Part shown: positions 28,252 through 35,822 of the stretch, piece by piece | Layout of the letters: every line of letters starts with the position of its first letter | Numbering within the stretch: the first letter of the stretch is position 1 | From: Candidatus Villigracilis saccharophilus | GTDB lineage: Bacteria; Chloroflexota; Anaerolineae; Anaerolineales; Villigracilaceae | Assembly: GCA_016709305.1 (NCBI GenBank) | Contig: JADJNA010000062.1 | Span: 211,814-275,813 of the forward strand | Length of the DNA stretch: 64,000 bases | Direction: 5' to 3' | The notes under the pieces: generated by a model | The model's input: only the letters and a program-made list of their open reading frames with translations | The model's database searches: none | Told to the model about the DNA's origin: nothing | Made by a program: the position numbers and the translations under genes

Positions 28252-28689
28252 TTAGTGGGTGGAAATTGTGAACGCGGAAAATCTTTGCGCATTGGCTTGT
28301 GCGTCGTTCAATTCTGATTGTTGCATGCGCCATTGGTCAGGGGACCAAACCTCAAGATATTCTCCCTGTCCGACGATGACAAAGTCAACGGTGAGTTTGG
28401 CATATTCCATTAACTTGGACGGCAAGGAGATTTTGCCTTTGTCGTCAATTTCTAAAAACACGGCTTCGCCCAGAAACATTCGAGACAGTAAGCGGACAAG
28501 CGGGTCTGTGATATTTAAAGAAGTGATCCGCGAATAGATCTCTCCAAATGTGTTTTCGGTAAGAATAAGCAGGTTTTGATCAAATCCCTGGGTTAAGTAA
28601 ACTCCGCCTGAAATCGACTTTCGCCAATTGGAAGGAAGAGTTAGATGATTTGAATTTATTAACCCGCTAAGGTGATGTCCGAGGAACAA
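28252..28689 (-). CDS. MraZ-like AbrB-fold DNA-binding protein outside a dcw cluster
   Basis: 145 residues. It follows the MraZ plan of two swapped-hairpin AbrB-type halves: MFLGHHLSGLINSNHLTLPS, then LTQGFDQNLLILTENTFGEI, then VFLEIDDKGKISLPSKLMEY and FVIVGQGEYLEVWSPDQW. The start is a TTG seven bases after AGGAG. True mraZ heads the division/cell-wall cluster and autoregulates it; here there is no mraW or fts gene. The pairing with a response regulator suggests a recruited paralogue acting as a local transcription factor. Several consensus MraZ positions differ (LINSN in place of the usual DEKGR), so a changed DNA site is likely. Confidence 0.75.
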   Translation of the reverse strand: MFLGHHLSGLINSNHLTLPSNWRKSISGGVYLTQGFDQNLLILTENTFGEIYSRITSLNITDPLVRLLSRMFLGEAVFLEIDDKGKISLPSKLMEYAKLTVDFVIVGQGEYLEVWSPDQWRMQQSELNDAQANAQRFSAFTISTH

Positions 28690-28860
28690 TTTAGATCTCC
28701 TGAAAAGAATTCTGGGTCAAGTGTTTATAGAAGTATTATAAGAATCAAGCTCATATTACGAAACCTACAAAACAGGTGTTTCCGCAAGGGAAAGTTGTCC
28801 AAATTGCGATGCCTATATGGGTAAAAATGACCATGACGATTGCGAGTAAAAAAATACACA

Positions 28861-28881
28861 TGTCATATGATTGATATGACA
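28861..28881. promoter_or_regulatory. Perfect palindrome, candidate regulator-binding site
   Basis: tgtcatat and atatgaca arms of eight bases are separated by gattg. The site lies between the terminator of the kinase/regulator operon and the mraZ-like gene. Size and symmetry suit a dimeric NarL/LuxR-type regulator. This is inferred from symmetry and position only. Confidence 0.45.
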
Positions 28882-28885
28882 TAAA

Positions 28886-28912
28886 AAAATACCCGCGCAT
28901 AAAATGCGCGGG
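28886..28912 (-). terminator. Rho-independent terminator of the riboswitch-kinase operon
   Basis: On the minus strand, cccgcgcat pairs perfectly with atgcgcggg around a three-base loop and is followed by tattttttt. It lies about 30 bases after the stop of the response regulator. Confidence 0.85.
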
Positions 28913-28944
28913 CTGGATGATGGTTTGATACCAATGATTCGAAT

Positions 28945-29595
28945 TTATTTTTTGGACTCAGCCAGTCCTTCATTGATTGCGTATAAAGCCGCTTGGGTGC
29001 GGTTGGCTAGATGGAGTTTGTTCAGGATGCTGCTGACATATTTTGCCACCGTTCTCTCATGTACAACCAGCGAATTTGCAATTTCTTGATTACTTAAACC
29101 ACGCGCAATAAATCTCAAGGTCTCCAGTTCCCGGGGTGTTAAAGGATTCGCTGTATAGATCAATTCTGCAGGATGATCTATTTCATTGATGACTTTCATT
29201 GCAATGGAAGGTTGGATTGACGCCTGCCCCTTTGCAACATCACGGATCGCTTGCAGTAATTGTACCCGTGTCGCATCTTTTAGTAAGAACCCCAGCGCTC
29301 CGGCCTTGATGGATTGGTACACCAGGTCGCTTTCGTCAAAGCTGGTCAGTACCAAAATGCGCGAGTCTGGAGAAACGTGTTTTATTTTTGGAATGGATTC
29401 CAGACCGCTTTGTTTTGGCATCATTAAATCCAAAAGGATGACATCGGGCTTTGCTTGACGAGCGATCTCCACGGCTTTAATTCCGTTTTCGGCCTCGCCC
29501 ACAACTTTCATGTCTGGCTGAAATGAAAGGATCGTAACCACTCCATCTCGCACCACGCTTTCATCATCTACTACAAGAATGCGTATTGCCTTCAT
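28945..29595 (-). CDS. NarL/LuxR-type response regulator, partner of the adjacent kinase
   Basis: 216 residues: receiver (VVDDESVVRDGV, phosphorylated Asp in VILLDLMMP, Lys in LLKDATR) and LuxR helix-turn-helix (LTPRELETLRFIARGLSNQE, then IANSLVVHERTVAKYVSSIL). It starts four bases after the HisKA_3 kinase gene, so kinase and regulator form a classic two-component operon. It is closely similar to the regulator at 27562-28215 along its whole length. A strong terminator follows. Confidence 0.94.
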   Translation of the reverse strand: MKAIRILVVDDESVVRDGVVTILSFQPDMKVVGEAENGIKAVEIARQAKPDVILLDLMMPKQSGLESIPKIKHVSPDSRILVLTSFDESDLVYQSIKAGALGFLLKDATRVQLLQAIRDVAKGQASIQPSIAMKVINEIDHPAELIYTANPLTPRELETLRFIARGLSNQEIANSLVVHERTVAKYVSSILNKLHLANRTQAALYAINEGLAESKK

Positions 29596-29599
29596 AAAA

Positions 29600-31755
29600 T
29601 TATTCCTTTCTGCCGACTGTTACAGAGATTTTTGTTCCCGCGCCAGGTGCGGATGTGATCTTGTACTTTCCGTTTGCCTGTATGGCACGTTCCTTCATAT
29701 TTGTAAGCCCCAATCCGCCCTGATCTATTTTTTTGATGTCAAACCCGCGCCCGTCATCTGTGATTGTAAGTATAACATTTTGGCGGGTTTGCTTTAATCC
29801 GATGGAGACGTTTTTTGCGTGTGCATGCCTAAGAATATTATTCAATGCTTCCTGTGCAATGTAATAGAGGGCAATTTCCTTATCTTTTGTCAGCTGGATG
29901 TTTTCATCTGCGAGCAGCCGGGCTTTGATGTCGGCGCGTCCTCAACCGCAGCCAAACGATGGTGCAGGGAGGAAACCAATCCATCATTAAGATCCACAGG
30001 CTGCATTTCATATAGAAAGAGACGCATTTCTTTTACGGCTTGTCGTGCATTTTCTCCGATGCGGGTTAGGACTTGCAAGGGGGCGATTTCGGACCCTGCT
30101 TCCATTCCGGCTTGTGCTGCCTCAGTGAGAGCGACCAGCCCATATAATTTTTGACTCACAGAGTCGTGCAGGTCGCGTAATAGCCGCTGACGCTCTGAAA
30201 GTGCGATCGCGAATTGTCGTCGGCGATTATTGTCGATCAACGTTGCGATTTGATTTGAGATGGTGGTGAGTCGAACCACTTCATCTTCACTGTAAGTGAT
30301 GTTCTCATTCCGCCCAAGGCAAATGCAGCCGATAACTGTATTCTCATGTTCTGTAGAAATGATTAACGGAATGAGTACGGCGCAGTCAAAGCCTAATTTA
30401 TTTAAGTTGGCTGTAACATCTATCGAATCATTGAATTTATCCACAATGAGTGGATGGTTTCCCTCATTGTGCATCAGCCATTTATATATGGTTGCGGCGA
30501 TCGATTCTTGTTTTATTATCTTATTATGATCGGGCGCGAGCCCAAATTGAGATTTTAAAGTAAGTCTTGTTGGAGAGCCATCGCCTTCTTCGGTCAGGAA
30601 AATTGCAACTGCCTGGCTGCGGAATGAATATACGATTTGATAGCTGGATTCGGATAAAAATTCCTCTAAATTTATTGAGCGGCTGGCCGCGCTTGATACC
30701 GCATTCAGGAGAACGAACAGTTCGTCGCGCGCGCGTTGACGCGCGTCATTTGCCAGTTTACGTCCTGTAATATCTCGCCAAAGGATGAGGTGACCGAAGT
30801 CTGCGTCACTTTGATCTGTCAATTTGGAAATGCGAATGTTAAGGTAGCGCCAATCCTTTTTGGATTTTACGCTTCGACGCATTTCTATTTCTTTATTGCC
30901 TTTGGTGGAGTTTAGAATGTTGGGCCAATCAGTCAGAATTTGGTCTATGGATTCTCCGTAGATTTTTTCGTGAGATAACCCGATCATTTCCTCTGCCGCA
31001 GTGTTCAAGTCGATCACTCTGTTGCGGTGATCCACTACCATCCATCCATCATCCATGCCTTCAACTACTAAATCCCGTGTAATGGGGGTTGTCTCAATTG
31101 AATGCCTGTTGAAAATCCCATATGAAAAGCCAATGAGCGCCAGGGAGAAAGACACCATGGAAAGCAGGATGTCAGTTTCCGTGCTGACTCCAAATATTGT
31201 TGATACTCTGCTTAGTAAAGGAAGAAGGGCTCCGATAATGATAGTCCCGGAACGAAAAAAATGAATCCTCGGTTTGCGAGCGAAGGTGTCAATTAAGAAT
31301 ACATTGCATGCGATAAGGATGCTGAAAATATAGATCGAATTCAGTTGTTTTCCGATGTTGTTTTCGCCAATAAAAAAAATGGAACGCAGGGGTTCGGTCC
31401 AAAATGCGAATTGAATGATTGCTGGGACCAGAAAGAAAAAAAACATCGCCGTGTTGTGCATCCAGCGAGTGCGGTTATTCATCCAGCTTATGCGATTGGT
31501 GTAGATAAGCGAAAAATAGAATTGCGCCATTGCTGCAATTGCCAGACATAAATAGTTTATGGATGTTAATACTCGCAGTGGAAAAAACGGCTCTGGCAAT
31601 TTGTAAAGATAGTATGAAATTCCCCAGACGGTAACTATACTTGCGATAATTGAAAGACTGATCGCGTCGGCGGTTTTCTTGTTTAAGAGAAAAAACGCGC
31701 CGATGAGCAGGGCGATCGTGGGAACCAGCAGCAAATTTAATAATGGTAGTTGCAT
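29600..31755 (-). CDS. HisKA_3-type sensor histidine kinase (membrane-PAS-GAF), one frameshift
   Basis: Two open frames (31755-29890 and 29845-29600) join if one base is restored in the gaggacgcgcc stretch at about 29933-29941 (minus strand). This restores the run from RLAAVED through ADIKARLLADEN to QEALNNILRHAHAKNV. The rebuilt protein has about 718 residues: seven or eight N-terminal membrane helices, PAS (about 225-335), GAF (about 345-505), HisKA_3 dimerisation domain with phospho-His in LLRDLHDSVSQKLYG, and HATPase (LTITDDGRGFD, GGLGLTNMKERA). It phosphorylates the regulator encoded next. The break looks like a lost C in a short run, so the gene is probably functional. Confidence 0.88.
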
Positions 31756-31788
31756 ATTTTTAATGAATTGGAATGGCGCTAATTAAAA

Positions 31789-32283
31789 TCACCCGTGCTG
31801 GGCGGCTTTCTTTGTTCCACGGCTTGCAGAAAACTCGACGACACGGTGACGAAACGCCCAAAAGTCTGGGGCAAGGTGCGGCAAACTTTCCGATTCAAGT
31901 TCTGTCAACCAGAACACAACGCGGATGGATTGTTCCACCAGAAGTTCTCTGTGCATGTTAAGGGCGCTAAAAAATCGTGCCGTTCACTTGCCCACCTACA
32001 ATCCCCAGCTCTGATACAAAAAAAACAATTTCATGATGATTTTTTGTTTTGCATATTGCGTCGATCACATCCGTTTTATCCGTTGTTTTGATCAATTTGA
32101 CTTTCTGATCCCATTTTTTTATTTCTTTTCAAGAGCTTTTTGGGCTTTGATCTGTTCCGGTTTTGATTTGTGGATCGCGAGTAAAATGCTCGGTCTTTGC
32201 CAGTGAATGGCAAGATTAATTTCATCCGTCAGGATTTCAATCCCTTCTTTAAATGATTTGCTGTGAAAATCTTGTTTTGCCAT
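31789..32283 (-). pseudogene. Stand-alone copy of the TPR-protein N-terminal domain, two frame breaks
   Basis: The minus strand encodes pieces of one domain of about 165 residues. MAKQDFHSKSFKEGI to LAIHWQRPSILLAIHKSK is in frame from 32283; KTKNHHEIVFFVSELG follows after a slip in an A-run near 32125; ELLVEQSIRVVFWLTELESE and APDFWAFRHRVVEF follow after a slip in a T-run near 32000. Every segment lines up with residues 1-170 of the 899-residue TPR protein (WDRPAALLAI, FFVTGL, IRIIFWLT, APDFWEYR). Both slips are in homopolymers, so the gene may be intact in the organism. It lies 20 bases after the Mrr-like gene and 33 before the kinase. Confidence 0.75.
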
Positions 32284-32303
32284 GATTAAGGAATCTTCAC
32301 GTT

Positions 32304-33155
32304 TTATTGATCTTTGGAAAGGAAGTAAATTATTTTTAAAGGTAGTATATCTTGCGCTTCGCGGTTTAATTGGTTGTAGTACTGCTTCCACAGATCAAAA
32401 AAAGCGCCGCTGTTTAGTGATGTTATTTTCTGGAAGTTTCCGGATGCCAGTGCCTGCATAGCTTCATTTGTAAAACCGCCGATGGAAAAGATCACGCCAT
32501 AATCATTTGGCCCCAGGGTGGACAGGAAACTTCTGATGCCTTCCAATGTTACCGCCTGACCTCTGTGCTTAATCTGCCCTATGATCCTTTGTCCCTTCGC
32601 GCCAATTGGGTCTACAAATGCAATCAGATCAATATGACCGCGTTCTTTTTCAGGCGGCGCAATCCATGAAGGGTGATAATCCATTGCACGCAAGAGTTCG
32701 GCAAGCATGGTTTGAAGTTTGGTGTGGTGTAATTGACGTAAATGGCTTTCGATCTGCCCCCATGCAGCTTCCTGCGCAATCTCCATCACCATTATGCTTT
32801 CGGGAACTGCTTGTTTGCGCGTTTCATAAAGGCGCATGGCCTCTTTGTAAAAGTCTTGTACATTAACAAACCTTCTGCAGGCCTGATAGCCTTCTTCGGT
32901 AATGTACCAGCGTCCTTTTTCAGTTTTTAACAGCCACCCTGCGTGCACAAGTGGAATCGTAGCTAACCGCACAATTCTTTCATAACGCGGTAAATTCGAT
33001 TTGGAGGAATACCTTAATTCATCCTCGCTTAATTGATTGGTTATGGGGATGAGCGATAATACTTCTTTTGCTGTCAATCCGTCCGGCTTGTCCCACAGGA
33101 TTTCGAATACACTACGTAATAATTCGCCCACCCTCTTTATTGTCAAGTTGGACAT
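32304..33155 (-). CDS. Mrr-like type IV restriction nuclease family protein
   Basis: 283 residues. The N-terminal half is a winged-helix Mrr_N region (GELLRSVFEILWDKPDGLTA, LVHAGWLLKTEKGRWYITEE). The C-terminal half is a PD-(D/E)xK-type nuclease domain with RGHIDLIAFVDP and IIGQIKHRG, i.e. the catalytic Asp and the QxK motif of Mrr. Mrr enzymes cut foreign or methylated DNA, but similar domains also occur in regulatory contexts. It is encoded in a riboswitch-led operon with a two-component system rather than with a methyltransferase, which suggests conditional expression. Cleavage activity is inferred from the motifs. Confidence 0.8.
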   Translation of the reverse strand: MSNLTIKRVGELLRSVFEILWDKPDGLTAKEVLSLIPITNQLSEDELRYSSKSNLPRYERIVRLATIPLVHAGWLLKTEKGRWYITEEGYQACRRFVNVQDFYKEAMRLYETRKQAVPESIMVMEIAQEAAWGQIESHLRQLHHTKLQTMLAELLRAMDYHPSWIAPPEKERGHIDLIAFVDPIGAKGQRIIGQIKHRGQAVTLEGIRSFLSTLGPNDYGVIFSIGGFTNEAMQALASGNFQKITSLNSGAFFDLWKQYYNQLNREAQDILPLKIIYFLSKDQ

Positions 33156-33207
33156 TTGTAGAATCCTGTTTGGATGTTTTGTTTTCTGCCTGTATGATTC
33201 CCAAATA

Positions 33208-33756
33208 TCACAGGGTATATAGACCCTGTTGTCGGCGCATCAAGCGGATATATTGCACGATCATTTCGTTGGGGTGGGGGCGTATTCCTAGCACGACCAG
33301 ATGACCAGGTGCCCAAAAATCATTGGACAAATTCTCTTGTGCTATACGCCCAAAATTTGAGAGAATGAATTTTGAAGTTTCATTCCGTATAGTATGCATA
33401 AACTGTGAGGGGGCAACTGAAGGATTTACACGCACTCCCCATTGGAAGTATTCAGGATTGACCGTGGTGAACTCTAGTCGCCAGCCATACGAAATACAGA
33501 TCTGCTGCAGCCACTGTGATAAATACTCTACTAAATCCCCTTTTAATTGATGCGCAGGAAAACGGGGAATAAGGAGACACGTGTAACTCAGGTCGTATGA
33601 CTCGGAGTGAATAGGCTCAAGTATGACTTCCGGATCTGAATCAAGAACATCCTCTTCTTTTGTATGAAATAAAGAAAAGGTATTACTGAGCTTTGTGTCA
33701 TTTTGATCTACAAAGTCCAGATTACCATCATCCAAATCAGACTTGTTATTCTGCAT
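33208..33756 (-). CDS. IS200/IS605 TnpA-like protein lacking the HUH motif (probably domesticated)
   Basis: 182 residues. About 50 N-terminal acidic disordered residues precede a domain with the Y1-transposase plan: SYDLSYTCLLIPRFPAHQLK, LSQWLQQICISYGWRLEF, a strand where TnpA has HUH (here NPEYFQWGVRVNP, no His-hydrophobic-His), RNETSKFILSNFG, DFWAPGHLVV, and a terminal helix with a Tyr (IVQYIRLMRRQQG). Loss of the metal-binding histidines with retention of the fold argues against transposition and for a recruited nucleic-acid-binding role. It is the first gene of the c-di-GMP riboswitch operon. The assignment is by pattern, so moderate. Confidence 0.6.
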   Translation of the reverse strand: MQNNKSDLDDGNLDFVDQNDTKLSNTFSLFHTKEEDVLDSDPEVILEPIHSESYDLSYTCLLIPRFPAHQLKGDLVEYLSQWLQQICISYGWRLEFTTVNPEYFQWGVRVNPSVAPSQFMHTIRNETSKFILSNFGRIAQENLSNDFWAPGHLVVLGIRPHPNEMIVQYIRLMRRQQGLYTL

Positions 33757-33773
33757 TTATTCCCTTTATAAAA

Positions 33774-33804
33774 ATTATACCTGAGAATGGGAAAAAGTGG
33801 GCAA
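33774..33804 (-). promoter_or_regulatory. Possible second promoter downstream of the riboswitch
   Basis: On the minus strand TTGCCC (33799-33804) and a perfect TATAAT (33774-33779) are 19 bases apart, close to the first gene of the operon. It would give riboswitch-independent transcription. The long spacing makes it tentative; an aaggga ribosome site follows. Confidence 0.4.
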
Positions 33805-33835
33805 TTAAAACCCCCGCGTAGCATTAAAAAATGCC

Positions 33836-33920
33836 TTTTGGCGGTCTGGCAATCCTAATTGCATGAACACAACCTTAGACCCAAGACTTTGCGTCCTCGC
33901 ATTTCTGCGAGTTTGCTTTT
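33836..33920 (-). promoter_or_regulatory. Cyclic-di-GMP-I (GEMM) riboswitch aptamer
   Basis: On the minus strand the conserved GEMM core is readable in order: GCAAAC, a hairpin CTCGCA-GAAA-TGCGAG with the GAAA tetraloop, the invariant GGACGCAAAG, then GTCTTGGG and the tetraloop-receptor-like TCTAAGG. A second hairpin follows (TTGT/GCAA), then AGGATTGCC, and AGACC closing the helix with GTCT. This matches the class I c-di-GMP aptamer in both sequence and pairing. A TATAAT lies about 18 bases upstream. The downstream CCAAAAGGCATTTTTT may be part of a terminator-type expression platform. It lies 80 bases upstream of the TnpA-like gene and should control that operon. Confidence 0.85.
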
Positions 33921-33937
33921 TTCCATTGTATTTCAGT

Positions 33938-33943
33938 ATTATA
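33938..33943 (-). promoter_or_regulatory. -10 element of the riboswitch transcript
   Basis: A perfect TATAAT on the minus strand would start transcription at about 33931, roughly ten bases before the aptamer. The -35 region (tccaaa) is poor but A/T-rich sequence surrounds it. Confidence 0.5.
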
Positions 33944-34157
33944 AAACAAAAAAAAATTATTTTGGAAATATTAAGGATGAGATATGTGAGGCTGGAGTGG
34001 AGCCGAGTGCGTTGATGTATATCAACCAGCATCAATAAATGTGGTCATAGTTTCCGCATGGATTTAATATACTTTAGCAATGTTTTTTTTTTATTAAGCA
34101 GATATGCTTGGTCTACTTATAACGCCTAGGAAAGAAAGTAGGACGAGGCCAATGTTT

Positions 34158-34478
34158 ATGGATAAAAAAGTTGTTTTCAACGGCATTGAAATATTAACTT
34201 CGGAAGATGATGTTTCCGCGAAGAGTTTTTTCGATTTCACAGAAGAAGTGATCGACATGCTTGAAAGAGACCTTGATAAAAACGACGAAAATTTTCATCT
34301 GAGCATTAACACGGAATTTTTCGTAAATAGAAAACCCAAACATAGCATCTCTGTCAACGGCCTTAGTAATCAAAAGACCCGCGGAAAAGTGGTAAAGATC
34401 CTGCAAAGAGCTGCCAATTTATTAGGCGGGCATGCCACAGGCACGGCCAGCGTTAATCTAATAATAGATGACCGCTGA
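34158..34478 (+). CDS. Small protein of unknown function, divergent from the riboswitch operon
   Basis: 106 residues (start MDKKVVFNGIEILTSEDD), the only plus-strand gene within the island. It has mixed alpha/beta character, no cysteine or membrane segment, and ends KILQRAANLLGGHATGTASV. I choose the ATG at 34158 because GAGG lies nine bases upstream; the ATG two codons earlier (34152) is too close. I recognise no family. An inverted repeat gttgat/atcaac at 34011-34026 and a TATACT at 34068 lie upstream. A terminator for it is found inside the end of the opposing gene. Confidence 0.6.
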   Translation: MDKKVVFNGIEILTSEDDVSAKSFFDFTEEVIDMLERDLDKNDENFHLSINTEFFVNRKPKHSISVNGLSNQKTRGKVVKILQRAANLLGGHATGTASVNLIIDDR

Positions 34479-34534
34479 CCTTGTTTACCGATGTGTCGGG
34501 ATATATTATTTGCAGAGCAGGTGAATTTTGATTA

Positions 34535-35356
34535 TTAGGAATCGAACGGTTTTGCCACTGCGTAAATAACGCCAATGATCTTGGCGTTATTTTTATCCCC
34601 TAAATGAATATCATTATATTCATCCCCCTTTTCTGTAGTTTCAGATTTAAGGATTTTACGATCTTTTCGATATCTTTTTGCCGTTAAAAATCTTTGTGTT
34701 GTTTGTTGATCCTCAAACGACGCCAAAACAATATCGTTTTCATCAGCCGCAGGGACGAAGAGTATTAAGACAAAATCGCCGTTCTTGATGGATGTTTTAT
34801 TTGCAATGTTATTCATGCTGTGACCGGCAACTTTTACCCAGCCCCAATTTGTTTGAATAGAGGCTATCTTGATTTCATTTGATGTCCGCTTGAGCGGATA
34901 TACATCGTGCGGCTGGTTATTAAGAAAAATAATCCTTGCTTCAGCAGCGCCGGTTTTAATTAAGCCGATTTCGGGTTTCCCGGATTTTCCTGCCGCGACT
35001 ATCTGTTCATAGACCGGCAGGGACTGTAGTGATAAGTATGCGTCTGTACGCGTTTCTTCAAGTGGGGAAGTTTTTTTGTTTTCTAAATGACCTTCGGTTG
35101 ATTTTCCAGTTGGTGTGTTTTGAAAACTTGGAATGGATGACGGCGTAATGGTTTGAATGAATTGGAATGAAACGCTCCCACCAGTTTGTGTTTCTTGATA
35201 AATTATTTTTTCTTTCTCTTGGGTTGTGGGAGATGGTCTGGCAGATGAATTCTCCTGGGAGGTTTTGCTTTCGACGTTTTCAGTATTACCAGTTGGGTTT
35301 TCTTTTTTATATATCCCATTATTTTTAGCCGACAGGTTCGTTGGTAAATTTTTCAA
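34535..35356 (-). CDS. LexA-like S24 autopeptidase domain protein without a DNA-binding domain
   Basis: 273 residues. Residues 1-105 are polar low-complexity sequence (Ser/Thr/Glu/Asn-rich) where LexA or CI repressors have a helix-turn-helix. The C-terminal half is S24-like: VYEQIVAAGKSGKPEI with an Ala-Gly cleavage-type site, the catalytic Ser in VKVAGHSMNNIA, and a Lys in RFLTAKRYRKDRK. It may cleave itself under a stress signal and so release or destroy the N-terminal part, or act as a signal-peptidase-like domain. It overlaps the upstream TPR gene by 32 bases, so it belongs to the SPFH pair 2 operon. Confidence 0.75.
   Translation of the reverse strand: MKNLPTNLSAKNNGIYKKENPTGNTENVESKTSQENSSARPSPTTQEKEKIIYQETQTGGSVSFQFIQTITPSSIPSFQNTPTGKSTEGHLENKKTSPLEETRTDAYLSLQSLPVYEQIVAAGKSGKPEIGLIKTGAAEARIIFLNNQPHDVYPLKRTSNEIKIASIQTNWGWVKVAGHSMNNIANKTSIKNGDFVLILFVPAADENDIVLASFEDQQTTQRFLTAKRYRKDRKILKSETTEKGDEYNDIHLGDKNNAKIIGVIYAVAKPFDS
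34555..34586 (+). terminator. Rho-independent terminator for the small plus-strand gene
   Basis: aataacgccaa (34555-34565) pairs perfectly with ttggcgttatt (34571-34581) and is followed by a short T-run on the plus strand. It lies within the 3' coding end of the opposing S24 gene, about 75 bases after the 34158 gene. Confidence 0.6.
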
Positions 35357-35822
35357 GGGTCTCTTGGATATCTAATTTCAGTTCTTTTTGCTTTCTGTTT
35401 TTTGCTTCTGTTCTAGGTGTGCTTAGGCTGGTATTTGTCTTAAGAAGCTGCAAAGCATTTTCTAATTCACGTCGGGCGCTTGGGAAATCTTTCATTTTGC
35501 TGTAATTTACTCCAAGCAGCCAATGCGCAACAGGGTTATTCACTTCTGTGTCTGACAATTTGTTAATGGCTTGCAAAAGACAGTCCCTGGAGTTGGGATG
35601 ATCTCCTTGTTCATAATACGCGCATCCTAAAAACAAGTAATAAAACCCTTCTTGTGAATGGCTTTGAATGTTGGTTTGTTGTAACGCATCGAGCAAACAG
35701 TTGATTGCGCTTTCTAAATCATCTGGCCGTGAAGCGCTTAAATTGTAAGCCCATGCTCTCAAGCGCGATGAGTTTTCATTACATTCAAGTTTGTTGATGA
35801 TCGCAATGATCTCTTCTTTCAT
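35325..35822 (-). CDS. TPR protein in the SPFH pair 2 operon
   Basis: 165 residues, almost entirely helical TPR-like units (LESAINCLLDALQQTNIQSH, YYLFLGCAYYEQGDHPNSRD, HWLLGVNYSKMKDFPSARRE). The ATG overlaps the stop of the SPFH-like gene upstream by four bases, and its 3' end overlaps the S24 gene by 32 bases. This gives a tightly coupled four-gene operon. Likely an adaptor between the membrane scaffold and the S24 protein (inference). Confidence 0.8.
   Translation of the reverse strand: MKEEIIAIINKLECNENSSRLRAWAYNLSASRPDDLESAINCLLDALQQTNIQSHSQEGFYYLFLGCAYYEQGDHPNSRDCLLQAINKLSDTEVNNPVAHWLLGVNYSKMKDFPSARRELENALQLLKTNTSLSTPRTEAKNRKQKELKLDIQETLEKFTNEPVG

Noticed and set aside
33805..34035. 76-codon minus-strand frame
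   Set aside because: It covers the GEMM riboswitch and its promoter; the encoded peptide has no family features.
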